From Phytoactinopolyspora mesophila (GTDB lineage: Bacteria > Actinomycetota > Actinomycetes > Jiangellales > Jiangellaceae): 64,000 bases of DNA. The position numbers and the translations under genes were made by a program. The notes under the pieces are model-generated. The model searched no databases and was not told where the DNA came from. It was given only the letters and a program-made list of their open reading frames with translations. Within the stretch, counting starts at the first letter, position 1; each line of letters starts with the position of its first letter. Below, piece after piece: positions 1 through 10,112 of this stretch. Where the stretch lies: contig NZ_WLZY01000001.1 of NCBI RefSeq assembly GCF_010122465.1, positions 744,001 through 808,000 on the forward strand, written 5' to 3'.

Positions 1-417
1 GATAGGTGCTGTGCCCGGAACATGTGCGGCGAAGCGCGCGGCCTCGGCCATGATGTGCTCGCCCGCCTTGTCCCACATGACCGCGTCGAGCGGGTTGGTG
101 ACCTCGGGCGAAGAGTATTCGGGATGTGCATGGTCGACGTAAAGTCGCGCGCCGTTGGTCAGGATGACATTCGCCAGGCCGATTTCCTCGTCGGTGAGCT
201 GGCTCGGGTCGGCGCCGGTGCGGGAGAGCTCGAAGCCACGGGCGTCGCGCAGCGGGTTCTCTTCCTCGAAGTCCCAGCGCGCCCGCCTGGCCCGGGCACG
301 CTGGCCCGCGTAAGCGTTCACCACCTGCGACGACGTGAGCATCGAGTTGGCTGCGGGATTGCTCGGCACCGAGATGCCGTACTCGGTCTCGATGCCCATA
401 ATGCGGCGTACGCTCAT
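1..417 (-). CDS. dop: Pup deamidase/depupylase Dop, N-terminal part
   Basis: The gene starts at an ATG complementary to 415-417 and runs off the left edge, so only about 139 N-terminal residues are visible. They begin [19 protein letters not shown], the typical Dop/PafA opening, where the glutamate-rich IETEYG strand belongs to the glutamine-synthetase-like ATP/Mg site. The region also contains [13 protein letters not shown], a conserved Dop stretch. Dop deamidates the C-terminal Gln of the Pup modifier and removes Pup from substrates in the cytoplasm. It lies directly downstream of the proteasome ATPase on the same strand, the standard order in actinobacteria. PafA is the paralogous alternative, but the neighbour order and the HPEYSSPE stretch favour Dop. 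Confidence 0.93.
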   Translation of the reverse strand, partial: MSVRRIMGIETEYGISVPSNPAANSMLTSSQVVNAYAGQRARARRARWDFEEENPLRDARGFELSRTGADPSQLTDEEIGLANVILTNGARLYVDHAHPEYSSPEVTNPLDAVMWDKAGEHIMAEAARFAAHVPGTAPI

Positions 418-485
418 GCAACGAGCCTACGTGAGAGAAGCCCGATCACCAGTAGCCGGCCACGCGATTGACCACTGACGCACGC

Positions 486-526
486 GGACCGTGGCGCGGC
501 AACCGATGTGCTCGCGACCACGGTCC
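486..526. terminator. Hairpin between proteasome ATPase and dop
   Basis: GGACCGTGGCGCG pairs with CGCGACCACGGTCC apart from one bulged A, with a loop of about 14 nt. It sits in the 155-bp gap between two minus-strand genes, so it may be a terminator or attenuator separating arc from dop. There is no clear T tract. Confidence 0.5.
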
Positions 527-572
527 GGCGTGAGTGCTAGGCGTGAGCGCTACGCGTGAATGTGAGTGAGTG

Positions 573-2258
573 TCAGAGGTACTGGCCGGTGTTGGCAACG
601 GTGTCGATCGACCGGCCGGCCTCGCTGCCGGTCTTGCCGGCGACCAGCGTCCGGATGAAGACGATACGCTCGCCCTTCTTGCCGGAGATACGCGCCCAGT
701 CGTCCGGGTTGGTGGTGTTCGGGAGGTCTTCGTTCTCCTTGAACTCGTCGAAGCAGGCATTGAGCAGATGCTGTACGCGGATACCCTTGACGCCGGTGTC
801 GAGTGCGTCTTTGATCGCCATCTTCTTGGCTCGATCGACGATGTTCTGGATCATCGCACCGGAGTTGAAGTCCTTGAAGTACAGCACTTCCTTGTCACCG
901 TTGGCGTATGTGACCTCGAGGAACCGGTTCTCGTCGGTCTCGGAGTACATGCGCTCGACCGACCGCTGGATCATCGCCTCGACCGTCGCCGCTTTGTCGC
1001 CACCGTGCTCGGCGACGTCGTCGGCGTGCAGCGGCAGATCGGTGGTGAGGTACTTGCTGAAGATATCCTTCGCGCCTTCAGCGTCAGGACGCTCGATCTT
1101 GATCTTCACGTCCAGCCGGCCCGGCCGCAGGATGGCGGGGTCGATCATGTCTTCCCGGTTGGACGCACCGATGACGATGACGTTCTCGAGGCTCTCGACA
1201 CCGTCGATCTCCGACAGCAACTGGGGAACGATGGTGTTCTCGACGTCGGAGGAGACACCTGAGCCGCGGGTACGGAACAACGAGTCCATCTCGTCGAAGA
1301 AGACGATGACCGGCGTGCCCTCGCTGGCTTTTTCCCGAGCCCGCTGGAACACCAGCCGGATGTGGCGCTCGGTCTCCCCCACATACTTGTTCAGCAGCTC
1401 TGGACCTTTGATGTTCAGGAAGTACGACTTGCCCTCCGACTTTCCGGTCTTGCGGGCGACCTCTTTGGCGAGAGAGTTGGCGACAGCCTTGGCGATCAGT
1501 GTCTTACCGCAGCCCGGCGGGCCATAGAGCAGCACGCCCTTGGGTGCCTGAAGATGATGCTCTTTGAAGAGGTCGGCATGTAGATACGGCAGCTCCACCG
1601 CGTCGCGGATCTGGTCGATCTGGCCACGGAGGCCGCCGATGTCCAGGTAGTCGATGTCCGGGACCTCTTCGAGGATCAGCTCTTCGACCTCGCTCTTCGG
1701 AATACGCTCGTACACGAAGCCCGCACGGGGTTCGAGCAGCAGCGAATCCCCGGACCGCAATCCAGAGTCACGCAGCGGCGAGGCAATGTGGACGACGCGT
1801 TCTTCGTCGGTATGCCCGATGACCAATGCGCGTTCGGTGTCGGCGAGCAACTCCTTCAACATCACGACCTCGCCGACACGCTCGTACTCCAGCGCTCGCA
1901 CCACGTTGAGTGCCTCGTTGAGCATGACCTCCTGCCCAGGCTGCAGAGAGGCGATGTCGACTTCCGGGCTCACCGCCACCCGAAGCTTGCGGCCGCCGGT
2001 GAACACATCCACCGTCCCGTCCTCGTAGCGGGACAGGAATGTGCCGAAACCGGACGGGGGCTGTGCCAGCCGGTCAATCTCCTCTTTCAGTGTCACGATC
2101 TGGTCGCGGGCCTCGCGCAGAGTCACCGACAACCGTTCGTTCTGTGCGTTGACCGAAGCCAGGCGGGCCTCGAGAAAGGCCACCTCACCAGCGAGCTCAG
2201 AGGGCTCACGCCCCGATCCTCGACGTGTGTGCTCGAAGCCGTCGTCATGCGTTGCCAC
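573..2258 (-). CDS. arc: Proteasome-associated AAA ATPase (ARC/Mpa)
   Basis: 561 aa, GTG start preceded by AGGAGG 7 nt upstream. Residues 20-65 form a heptad coiled coil, the Pup-binding part in Mpa. Residues 70-200 are the two OB folds. The AAA module follows, with Walker A GPPGCGKT at 246-253 and Walker [10 protein letters not shown] at 317-325. The protein ends in GQYL, the C-terminal tail that docks into the 20S core and opens its gate. The hexamer unfolds pupylated proteins and feeds them to the proteasome in the cytoplasm. Length and order (trmI upstream, dop downstream) match the usual cluster. Function is clear; the core subunits and pafA must lie outside the window. Confidence 0.97.
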   Translation of the reverse strand: MATHDDGFEHTRRGSGREPSELAGEVAFLEARLASVNAQNERLSVTLREARDQIVTLKEEIDRLAQPPSGFGTFLSRYEDGTVDVFTGGRKLRVAVSPEVDIASLQPGQEVMLNEALNVVRALEYERVGEVVMLKELLADTERALVIGHTDEERVVHIASPLRDSGLRSGDSLLLEPRAGFVYERIPKSEVEELILEEVPDIDYLDIGGLRGQIDQIRDAVELPYLHADLFKEHHLQAPKGVLLYGPPGCGKTLIAKAVANSLAKEVARKTGKSEGKSYFLNIKGPELLNKYVGETERHIRLVFQRAREKASEGTPVIVFFDEMDSLFRTRGSGVSSDVENTIVPQLLSEIDGVESLENVIVIGASNREDMIDPAILRPGRLDVKIKIERPDAEGAKDIFSKYLTTDLPLHADDVAEHGGDKAATVEAMIQRSVERMYSETDENRFLEVTYANGDKEVLYFKDFNSGAMIQNIVDRAKKMAIKDALDTGVKGIRVQHLLNACFDEFKENEDLPNTTNPDDWARISGKKGERIVFIRTLVAGKTGSEAGRSIDTVANTGQYL

Positions 2259-2395
2259 GGTCGCACCTCCTCGTCAGGCTTCCTCGATAACCTGACCCTA
2301 CATTCGCTTAGCCAGATTGCGCCGCCCATAGGCTCGTCGTGACGAGATGGTGACGTAGATGATCACCCAACCCCAGCCGCATCCGGTCGCGATCC

Positions 2396-3358
<963 letters not shown>

Positions 3359-4465
3359 TCAACGGCCGGACAGCGCGGCGTCGACGTCAGCGGCGGCCAG
3401 CACTCCGTACACCGCCCCGTCCTCGTCGACGACGAGATACTCGGATGCGAGATCCGCGCGGATGGCGCGGAGCAGGTCTTCACCGCGGACGTCCAGCTTG
3501 ACCACCATCCCGTCGCGCAGCGACCGCGCGATGTCGGAGATGGGCACCCATGGCCGGCGCTCTTCCGGCATAGCCGCCAGCGCCGCCCCACTGACCAGGC
3601 CGGTCGGGCGGCCGGCGCTGTCCACGACGACCATCGCGGTGGCACTCTGCTCACTCGCCCGGCGCAGCGCCTCCGAGACCGGCTGGTCGGCCTGGACCGT
3701 TACCGCGGGCCGGGCCAGCCGGCCTGGATCCAGCTGCGGCAGCCTGGCGCGCATCCGCCCGACTGCCAGGCTCTGCGTCGCGCCGGTCCAGAGCATCGCC
3801 GCCACGAGTACGGCCCACAGGAGCCCGAACGTCGTTGGGCGCCCGCCTCCGGCGAGGAACGGCACGCCTAGCACCAGGACTGCGAGGACCTGCCCGGCCC
3901 GGCCCGCGACCAGCGTCCCCCGGTGCTCGTCGCCGCTGATCCGCCACACGACGGCACGCAGCATGTGCCCGCCGTCCAGCGGCAGTGCCGGCAGCAGATT
4001 GAAGGCCCCGACGATGATGTTCGCCGCGGCCAGCACTCGCAGCAGGTATTCCGCGATGTCACCGGTGACGGGCACCGAGGCGGCATAGGCCAGCAAGCCG
4101 AGGGCCAGCGAAACCGCAGGCCCCGCGGCCGACACGAGCAGGTCGCGCCCGGGGGTGGGCGACTCCCGTTCGATTTCGGTATGCCCCCCGAGGAAGTGCA
4201 GTGTGATTCCACGTACCGGCAGGCCGAAGCCGAGCGCGGTGAGCGCGTGGCTCACCTCGTGCAGAAATACCGACAGGTAAAGCAGCACGGCGAAGGCGAA
4301 GGTGATCGCGTAAGTGCCCGCGCCCAGATCCGGAAAACTGCGTCCGACGAACGGTTCGAACCCGACGGTGATGACGGCTGCCACGATGAACCAGGTGGGG
4401 CTGACGTAAACAGGTACTCCGGCCATTCGCCCGAGTCGAAGGTTTTGCCAGCCGCCGATCCGCAT
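3359..4465 (-). CDS. Membrane site-2 protease (M50) with CBS pair
   Basis: 368 aa from the ATG at 4465 (MRIGGWQNLRLGRMAGV). A longer reading to 4582 would overlap the divergent nuclease gene, so this start is preferred. Zinc ligands are HEVSH at 69-73 and the downstream LPLDGGHMLR near 164. Several hydrophobic helices surround them, and residues 250-368 form two CBS repeats. This is the layout of the Rip3-type intramembrane metalloproteases of actinobacteria, which cut membrane-anchored regulators; the substrate is unknown. The CBS pair probably senses adenine nucleotides (inference). Confidence 0.9.
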   Translation of the reverse strand: MRIGGWQNLRLGRMAGVPVYVSPTWFIVAAVITVGFEPFVGRSFPDLGAGTYAITFAFAVLLYLSVFLHEVSHALTALGFGLPVRGITLHFLGGHTEIERESPTPGRDLLVSAAGPAVSLALGLLAYAASVPVTGDIAEYLLRVLAAANIIVGAFNLLPALPLDGGHMLRAVVWRISGDEHRGTLVAGRAGQVLAVLVLGVPFLAGGGRPTTFGLLWAVLVAAMLWTGATQSLAVGRMRARLPQLDPGRLARPAVTVQADQPVSEALRRASEQSATAMVVVDSAGRPTGLVSGAALAAMPEERRPWVPISDIARSLRDGMVVKLDVRGEDLLRAIRADLASEYLVVDEDGAVYGVLAAADVDAALSGR

Positions 4466-4572
4466 ACCCCGAAGCCTACGGCCGCCCCTCAGAGCCTGAC
4501 GCAGACCCACCGGACCAGAACGCCGGTTGTCCCGGCCGACATTGTCGGTCTGGTCGTCTACGCTTCTCGGCA

Positions 4573-5478
4573 ATGAATACACCAGTGGCGAGCAACGCCT
4601 CCACGGCTGGCGAGCATCCTCCTCCGCCGGTGCTGAGCCTGTCGCCCTCTCGCGCCGCTGATTTCATGAGTTGCCCGTTGTTGTATCGCTTCCGCACCAT
4701 CGACCGGCTTCCCGAGCCCCCCAGCCCCGACGCCGCGCGCGGCACAGTGGTGCACACGGTCCTGGAGCGGCTGTTCGAGCTGCCGGCTGCGGAGCGTACG
4801 CCGGACGTAGCCATCCGGCTGATCCGCCCGGCATGGGATCAGTTGCTGGCCGCTGAGCCGGAGGTCGCCCACCTCTTCGGCGCGGAAGCCGCCGCTCTGG
4901 AGACGTGGCTCACCAGCGCCGAGCAGCTTGTCGAGCGCTACTTCACACTCGAGGACCCGCAGCGCTTCGAGCCGGCCGAGCGTGAGCTCTACGTCGAGAC
5001 CACGCTGGACTCCGGGCTGCGGCTACGCGGCTATGTTGATCGGCTCGACCGGGCGCCTGCCACGGGTGAGATGCGGGTGGTTGACTACAAGACCGGCAAG
5101 GCGCCCCGCGCCGGATTCGAACAACGCGCCATGTTCCAGATGCGGTTCTACGCGCTGGTGCTCTGGCGCCTCCACGGCACCGTTCCACGCCTGCTCCAGT
5201 TGATCTATCTCGGAAGCGGCGAGATCCTGCGATATGAGCCCGATGAGGCCGATCTGCGCGCCACCGAACGCAAACTCGGCGCGTTGTGGGACGCCATCAA
5301 CCGCGCTACGGAGAACAAAGACTGGCGGCCCAGCCCCAGCCGCTTGTGCGACTGGTGCGCCCATCAGGCGCTATGCCCGGAGTTCGGCGGCACCCCGCCG
5401 CCCGTACCTGAGTCGCCGGTCGCGCTGGAGTCCGACACCGAGGCTCCGTCGCCCAGGACCTCCGGCGCTGATCTCTGA
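4573..5478 (+). CDS. RecB-like PD-(D/E)XK nuclease with Fe-S cysteines
   Basis: 301 aa. The nuclease signature VVDYKTGKAP lies at 169-178 (D171, K173), with His61 in the upstream GTVVH motif. One cysteine in the N-terminal MSCPLLYRF (Cys34) and three near the C-terminus (Cys259, 262 and 268 in CDWCAHQALC) make the four-cysteine 4Fe-4S clamp seen in AddB and Cas4 nucleases. The protein is a stand-alone nuclease domain without a helicase, as in the homologue next to trmI in mycobacteria. It probably acts in DNA repair. No cas genes are nearby, so Cas4 is unlikely. It is divergent from the M50 protease gene. Confidence 0.9.
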   Translation: MNTPVASNASTAGEHPPPPVLSLSPSRAADFMSCPLLYRFRTIDRLPEPPSPDAARGTVVHTVLERLFELPAAERTPDVAIRLIRPAWDQLLAAEPEVAHLFGAEAAALETWLTSAEQLVERYFTLEDPQRFEPAERELYVETTLDSGLRLRGYVDRLDRAPATGEMRVVDYKTGKAPRAGFEQRAMFQMRFYALVLWRLHGTVPRLLQLIYLGSGEILRYEPDEADLRATERKLGALWDAINRATENKDWRPSPSRLCDWCAHQALCPEFGGTPPPVPESPVALESDTEAPSPRTSGADL

Positions 5479-5580
5479 GGCATACCGCTGGCTTGCCAGG
5501 CAATCGTCCTGAGGGCGGAGACCATCGATCCGCGCTGAGGATGACAGTTTCGCCGAAGTCGCCACCTACCGTTGGTGTAC

Positions 5581-6807
5581 ATGACAGGGCGGCCCCTCCC
5601 ACATTCACGCTTCAATCCGAGGTTGTTCGACGGTGTGCTGGTGACGGTGCTGCTCGCCGTCGGGGTCGGGTCCATCTTCCTGTATTCCGACACCGTCGGC
5701 GCTCATCTGGACGGTGACGCCCTGGGCGTGTTCATCATCGTGCTCACCACCCTTCCGCTACTGCTACGCCGCCGGTATCCGGGGGCGGTCGGGCTGTTCG
5801 TCCCGGTCGCGATGCTGCTGTATCTCGAATGGGACTATGCCGCCCTGACAGCGTTGCCGATCATGCTGATCGCCGCCTATTCCGTGGGCGCCTACGCCAG
5901 GTTGGGCATGGCTCTGGCGACGCTGGGCGTCCATCTGGCCGTGACGGTGACCTTCCTCGTGCTCTCACTGGACGAGGTCAGCCTCCGCGGCACGTTCACG
6001 TACAACCTCTTGTTCATTGCTCTGGGCTTCGGCGGCGCGGTCGTGATCGGTCATGGCATGCGCCAGCAGCGGATCTACACGAGCGCGCTCGAAGCGCGCG
6101 CCGACCAGCTGGAGCAGAGCCGCGACGCCGAACTACGCGCCGCGCTGATCGAGGAACGCTCGCGGATCGCTCGCGAGCTCCACGACGTCGTGGCCCACCA
6201 CGTCTCGGTGATGACCGTTCAGGCCGCGGGCGCCCAGCGCTCGCTCGACCGGAATCCCGAGGGCAGCGCCGAGGCGTTACGGTCAATCGAGAGCACCGGT
6301 CGCGCGGCTCTCGGCGAGATACGCCGGCTCCTCGACATCTTTCGCGGGAGCGAGCAACGCCAGGCGCCGGAATGGACAACCCACCGTGGCCCCCAACCCG
6401 GTGTAGCCGACCTCGAGGAACTCATCGAGCAGGTACGCGCCGCCGGAGTGCACGTGGACCTCGTCGTCGAACCTGGTCTGCATGACGTTCCCGCCGGGGT
6501 CAACGTGACCGTCTTCCGGATCGTGCAGGAGGCGTTGACCAACACCCTCAAGCACGCCGGCCCGTCGAAGGCGGAGGTTCAGCTGTCGCGCACCGCCGAC
6601 GCCTTGCTGGTCCGCGTGCGCGACGACGGCCGCGGCATGGCGGCCGGCCTCGAGGACCGCCGCCGCGGGCACGGCCTGCTCGGCATGCGAGAACGGGTCA
6701 CCCTCTATGGTGGGACGTTGGCGGTCGGGCCACGTCCGGAGGGCGGGTACGAGGTACGGGCGCGGATACCTTTCGACCCTTCTGAACATGCGGCGGTGCC
6801 AAGATGA
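5581..6807 (+). CDS. NarL-type sensor histidine kinase
   Basis: 408 aa from the ATG at 5581; in-frame TTG and GTG codons just before it are possible alternatives, and no strong ribosome site is visible. Four or five hydrophobic helices fill residues 15-160, then a short coiled coil leads to the HisKA_3 box IARELHDVVAHHVSVM, with phospho-acceptor His201. The ATPase domain follows, with an N box near VQEALTNTLKHAG and a G box in GHGLLGMRER. There is no large sensory domain, so the signal is probably membrane-derived. The stop codon overlaps the response regulator start by 4 nt. Confidence 0.93.
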   Translation: MTGRPLPHSRFNPRLFDGVLVTVLLAVGVGSIFLYSDTVGAHLDGDALGVFIIVLTTLPLLLRRRYPGAVGLFVPVAMLLYLEWDYAALTALPIMLIAAYSVGAYARLGMALATLGVHLAVTVTFLVLSLDEVSLRGTFTYNLLFIALGFGGAVVIGHGMRQQRIYTSALEARADQLEQSRDAELRAALIEERSRIARELHDVVAHHVSVMTVQAAGAQRSLDRNPEGSAEALRSIESTGRAALGEIRRLLDIFRGSEQRQAPEWTTHRGPQPGVADLEELIEQVRAAGVHVDLVVEPGLHDVPAGVNVTVFRIVQEALTNTLKHAGPSKAEVQLSRTADALLVRVRDDGRGMAAGLEDRRRGHGLLGMRERVTLYGGTLAVGPRPEGGYEVRARIPFDPSEHAAVPR

Positions 6808-7487
6808 CGGAGACCCACCCGATCCGGGTCCTTCTCGTCGACGATCAACCTCTATTGCGCACGGGCTTCCGGATGATCCTGGAGGCAGAGTCCGATATCG
6901 CTGTCGTCGGTGAGTCCGGGGACGGAGAGGCCGCTCTCGCCGCCACCCGCGCTTTGCTGCCCGACGTCGTGCTCATGGACATCCGGATGCCGCGAATGGA
7001 CGGCGTCGAGGCCACCCGCGCCATCACGGGCACCGCACGGGAGGAGCCACCCCGCGTACTGGTGCTCACCACCTTCGATCTCGACGAGTATGTCGTCGAA
7101 GCGTTGCGAGCCGGAGCCAGTGGGTTCTTGCTGAAAGACGTCCCGGCGGATCAGCTGGTGAACGCGATCCGCACCGTGGCCCGCGGCGATTCCGTGGTGG
7201 CGCCCAGTGTCACCCGGCGGCTGCTGGACATGTTCGCGGCCCGGCTGCCCGCCAGCGACGCTCCCACCCCGGCCAGCCTGTCCCACCTGACCGCACGAGA
7301 ACGCGAAGTTCTGATCATGGTGGCGCGCGGGATGTCCAATGCCGAGATCGCGTCCGAGCTCGTGGTCTCCGAGACCACCGTCAAAACCCATGTCGGCAAC
7401 CTGCTGACCAAACTCGGGGTCCGCGACCGCGTCCAGGCCGCGATCTATGCCTACGAAAGTGGCCTCGTCACGCCGGGCGCTCTCTGA
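6804..7487 (+). CDS. NarL/FixJ-family response regulator
   Basis: 227 aa, ATG overlapping the kinase stop (ATGA). The receiver domain has acidic residues D13 and D14 and phospho-acceptor D59 in VVLMDIRMP. The C-terminal LuxR-type helix-turn-helix covers about 160-222 (LTAREREVLIMVARGMSNAEI). It is the cognate partner of the preceding kinase and most likely a DNA-binding activator. Targets are not evident from the flanks. The tandem repeat and hairpin that follow end the transcript. Confidence 0.95.
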   Translation: MTETHPIRVLLVDDQPLLRTGFRMILEAESDIAVVGESGDGEAALAATRALLPDVVLMDIRMPRMDGVEATRAITGTAREEPPRVLVLTTFDLDEYVVEALRAGASGFLLKDVPADQLVNAIRTVARGDSVVAPSVTRRLLDMFAARLPASDAPTPASLSHLTAREREVLIMVARGMSNAEIASELVVSETTVKTHVGNLLTKLGVRDRVQAAIYAYESGLVTPGAL

Positions 7488-7515
7488 GTGCTCTAGGGCT
7501 GAGTGCTCTAGGGCT
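7486..7515. repeat. Two tandem 15-bp repeats
   Basis: GAGTGCTCTAGGGCT occurs twice head to tail, beginning in the stop codon of the response regulator, followed by a partial third GAG. It directly precedes the long hairpin of repeat family A. Confidence 0.85.
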
Positions 7516-7523
7516 GAGCGGCT

Positions 7524-7631
7524 CCGGGAGATGGAGTCTCTCCTTGCCCAGCAGACTCGGTCGCAGGGAGGCTTCGCCATCGATCTCCCTCGCTGATGCC
7601 CACCACACCATGGAGAGACTCCATCTCCCGG
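7524..7631. repeat. Repeat family A, copy 1: long hairpin with conserved core
   Basis: CCGGGAGATGGAGTCTCTCC (7524-7543) is perfectly complementary to 7612-7631, giving a 20-bp stem around a 68-nt loop. The loop shares long blocks with copy 2 at 14373-14501, including GCCCAGCAG, CTCGGTCG, GGGAGGCTTCGCCATCG and CACACCATGGA. The stems of the two copies differ in sequence but both remain complementary. It lies after the response regulator and before a minus-strand gene remnant, so a bidirectional terminator role is possible. Confidence 0.85.
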
Positions 7632-7673
7632 AACCCCTCAGGGCCCCGGAGTCACTCAGCGCCCCAGATACGC

Positions 7674-7849
7674 TCACCAACCCGCAGGCGCCTCCAGCGT
7701 GGCCGCGATGGTCTCCGGGGTCGCGGCCGGGCGCCGACGCCACATACCCGCGCCCGCTCCGGGTGCCGGGGGATCCAGCCTCCGTAGGCCTCCCGGCCGC
7801 GTCCGCCCGCGCCGAGAATGGCTACCCGCACCTGACCAGGCTCGCTCAC
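7674..7849 (-). pseudogene. Remnant of a Gfo/Idh/MocA-type oxidoreductase
   Basis: A GTG at 7849 follows a ribosome site (GGGGGA) and opens a reading VRVAILGAGGRGREAYGGWI, a typical NAD-binding GxGGxG start of Gfo/Idh/MocA sugar dehydrogenases. After about 35 residues the frame degrades. A +1 shift gives PAATPETIAATLEAPAGW and a stop at 7674, which looks like the extreme C-terminus of such a gene. A full gene would be about 1.1 kb, so most of it has been deleted. It begins 11 bp after the GH15 stop, so it was probably the distal gene of that sugar operon. The open frame reading to 7652 is not family-like. Confidence 0.65.
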
Positions 7850-7859
7850 GGTTTCCCCC

Positions 7860-9191
7860 TTAAGACCCCGGCGCCGAGACGTTATTCTCCGTGGGTTCTG
7901 CCGAGGCTGGTACCGGCAGTGCTCGACCCTCCAGTTCGGCCAGCGCCATCAACACTGTCGCGCCGGTGAGTCCTAGCGGGGCCACGGCAGCCGGTGTGCC
8001 GGCGGCAGTGACCTTCTCGGGCAGCGAGCCGAGCCTTGTCCGGCGCAGATCCAGCCAGCTGAGCAGCCGGTGCGCCATGGCTGTCTCGCCGGTGGCCGCC
8101 GCGGTGAGGGCGTGCAGGGAGACTTGCGGCGTCCACGCGGTGGCGCGATCGGTCCATTCTTCGCCGGGCCGCACGCCGCCGTTGGCGACCGTCGTCGCGT
8201 CGACTGCTTCGCGCCAGGCCACGTGTACTAGCTCAGAGGGAGGCCGGAAGGGCGGCAGCAGGAAGGCGACGGAGGCATCGCGCCCCCCGCGACCACTTAC
8301 CCGGCGGCAGTACCCGTGCCGTCCGAACTGCTCGTCGATCGCTGCACTCAACCCCGTCGCGGCGTTGTGAGCCTGCTCGGCGAGGGCCGCCCGGCTCGGA
8401 TCGCCGCTGCCCGCCAGCAAATCCCGGCCGCACCGGAGGCCGAAAAGCAATGGTGCCGCCGAACCGAGTGTGGCTTCTTCAACGTCCATCTCCCAGAAGT
8501 CTTGCGACGCGCGCGGCAGGTGCGTTACCGGATCGAGCGCGTCCACGCCGGCCCGTACGGCTGCGTCGATCATGCTCATCAGGGGCCCTGGCTCCCCACC
8601 ACCGGTCTTCCACCACACCCAGCTCGCCCACAGGGTCCAGCCGTTGCCGTCCAGCTGCCGGCCCCTGCCGTCCGGAACGTCGCCCGAGCCGTCCGGCAGG
8701 TAGCGGGCCTGCCAGCCGCCGTCGTCCTCCTGCATCGCCGCGACGTACTCCAGCTGCCGCCGCGCGTCGTCATGCCGGCCGATCAGACACAGGGCTACCG
8801 CCATGAAACCCGTGTCTCGCGGCCACACGTAACGCCAGTACGGGCTGCCCGCCGCCACCGCGGCTCCGTTCGGGAAGGTCAGCGCGTCGATGTCGGTCAC
8901 GGCCACTTGCGCCATGTCCGCGTATGGAGTGTCACCTCCAGGCAGTGCGGCCCGCTCGAGCCACGCCCGCGCGCGCTCGGCCTGTTCCAGCGTCGCCGCT
9001 GCCGCACCGGGCAGCTTGGCACCCGCGGGATCCAGAAAAGCGGTGCCCGGGTACCGGAGCACACCGGAATGGGGAGGAACGACGACGGGTGCGCCGTCCG
9101 TACCCGTCACGACGCCGTCGGAGTACAGCCGGGTCTCGGGTTTCCACGCCGTCCCACGGGTCCCGAGCGCTCCAGCTCCCGCATCGGTCAT
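7860..9191 (-). CDS. Glycoside hydrolase family 15-like protein
   Basis: 443 aa, cytoplasmic (no signal peptide). An (alpha/alpha)6 toroid is indicated by SPYWRYVWPRDTGFMA at 116-131 and DGNGWTLWAS at 181-190, both hallmark GH15 substrate-binding strings, and by a late LPEKV that matches the second catalytic glutamate region. Family members hydrolyse alpha-glucosidic bonds (glucoamylase, trehalase, dextran-type). It is shorter than full glucoamylases of 600-800 aa because the N-terminal beta-sandwich is missing. It overlaps the upstream GntR gene by 4 nt, so the two are co-transcribed. The substrate is not readable from the sequence. Confidence 0.85.
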   Translation of the reverse strand: MTDAGAGALGTRGTAWKPETRLYSDGVVTGTDGAPVVVPPHSGVLRYPGTAFLDPAGAKLPGAAAATLEQAERARAWLERAALPGGDTPYADMAQVAVTDIDALTFPNGAAVAAGSPYWRYVWPRDTGFMAVALCLIGRHDDARRQLEYVAAMQEDDGGWQARYLPDGSGDVPDGRGRQLDGNGWTLWASWVWWKTGGGEPGPLMSMIDAAVRAGVDALDPVTHLPRASQDFWEMDVEEATLGSAAPLLFGLRCGRDLLAGSGDPSRAALAEQAHNAATGLSAAIDEQFGRHGYCRRVSGRGGRDASVAFLLPPFRPPSELVHVAWREAVDATTVANGGVRPGEEWTDRATAWTPQVSLHALTAAATGETAMAHRLLSWLDLRRTRLGSLPEKVTAAGTPAAVAPLGLTGATVLMALAELEGRALPVPASAEPTENNVSAPGS

Positions 9192-9910
9192 GCATTGTCC
9201 TGCTGGGTGAACGTCACGGTGCTGAAGTCGTAGCGGTCACCGCGGTAGAGCGAGCGCCCGTGCTCGACCTTGCGGCCGTGCTGGTCGTAGCCGCTCTGCA
9301 CCACATACAGCCCTGCCGCGCGCTCGGGGACGCCGAACAGTTCGGCCGTGGGGGTGTCGATGTTCATCGCGCTGATGCGGCGCTCGTGCCGGGATATCCG
9401 GATGCCGTATTCCTTGGCGAACAGCGCGTACAGCGATGCTTCCAAGTCGTGATCGAGCAGCCCGGGAAACAGCCGCGCCGGCAACCGGACTCGCTCGATG
9501 GACAACGGGACCTCGTCAGCCAGCCGAACCCGGATGATCTCGTAGAACTCCGAGCCGGGCTCGATGGAGAGGTCGTGGGCAACATTGAAATCAGCCTCGG
9601 CGACGTTCGCCTCCACCAGCCGCGAGCCGGGGGTCCAGCCGCGTTCCCGGATCTCTTCGGAGAAGGACTTCAGCACCGGCGCCTTGGACACGTGCGGAGC
9701 CGCGACGAACGTGCCCACCCCCGGTGCCGATCTCAGCAGGCCCTCCTCTTCCAGCAGCTTCAGCGCCGCACGAACTGTCACCCGCGACACGCCGAACAGC
9801 TCGGCGAGGCTGCGTTCGGACGGGAGCACGTCGGCAGGCTGCAGTGTGTTGATGAACTGTTTCACCAACAGGTCGCGCACTTGCCGGGGTTTGACCGAGG
9901 GCCGGGCCAT
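9188..9910 (-). CDS. GntR/HutC-family regulator with UTRA domain
   Basis: 240 aa from the ATG at 9910, with GAGAGG 7 nt upstream; an upstream in-frame ATG at 9949 lacks such a site. The winged helix covers about 8-75 (SERSLAELFGVSRVTVRAALKLLEEEGLL). The UTRA ligand-binding domain follows from about 95 and typically binds sugar phosphates or amino sugars. It is divergent from a SIS-domain gene and translationally coupled to the GH15 gene, so it most likely controls both. A palindrome in the shared promoter region is a candidate operator. Confidence 0.92.
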   Translation of the reverse strand: MARPSVKPRQVRDLLVKQFINTLQPADVLPSERSLAELFGVSRVTVRAALKLLEEEGLLRSAPGVGTFVAAPHVSKAPVLKSFSEEIRERGWTPGSRLVEANVAEADFNVAHDLSIEPGSEFYEIIRVRLADEVPLSIERVRLPARLFPGLLDHDLEASLYALFAKEYGIRISRHERRISAMNIDTPTAELFGVPERAAGLYVVQSGYDQHGRKVEHGRSLYRGDRYDFSTVTFTQQDNA

Positions 9911-10001
9911 CACTACCTCTCGCGATCCGATGAACATACCAGTGGTCATCTTCTTAGTACGGTGTTGAGGGGGATATTATCGCCTCGGTTGTTCAGTTAG
10001 C

Positions 10002-10016
10002 TAGACCGACGGTCTA
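10002..10016. promoter_or_regulatory. Candidate GntR operator
   Basis: TAGACC-GAC-GGTCTA is a perfect 6-3-6 inverted repeat in the gap between the divergent GntR and SIS genes. Position and symmetry suit a dimeric GntR protein. The half-sites resemble, but do not copy, the TGGTCTAGACCA core of DasR/NagR-type sites. Confidence 0.55.
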
Positions 10017-10112
10017 TAAACTCATCCGGCGCTGCCTCGCGCCTGAGGCGGTCCGGTGACATATCCCGCCGAGCGGCATGTTCCCTGGCCCAGCCACTAC
10101 TGGAGTTGCTCG

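Noticed and set aside
556-1527. Long plus-strand frames opposite the proteasome ATPase
   Set aside because: High-GC antisense shadows: no domain, and the minus strand encodes a clear AAA ATPase.
4573-5478. Cas4 identity for the four-cysteine nuclease
   Set aside because: No CRISPR repeats or cas genes in the window, and the trmI/proteasome neighbourhood matches the known RecB-like housekeeping gene.
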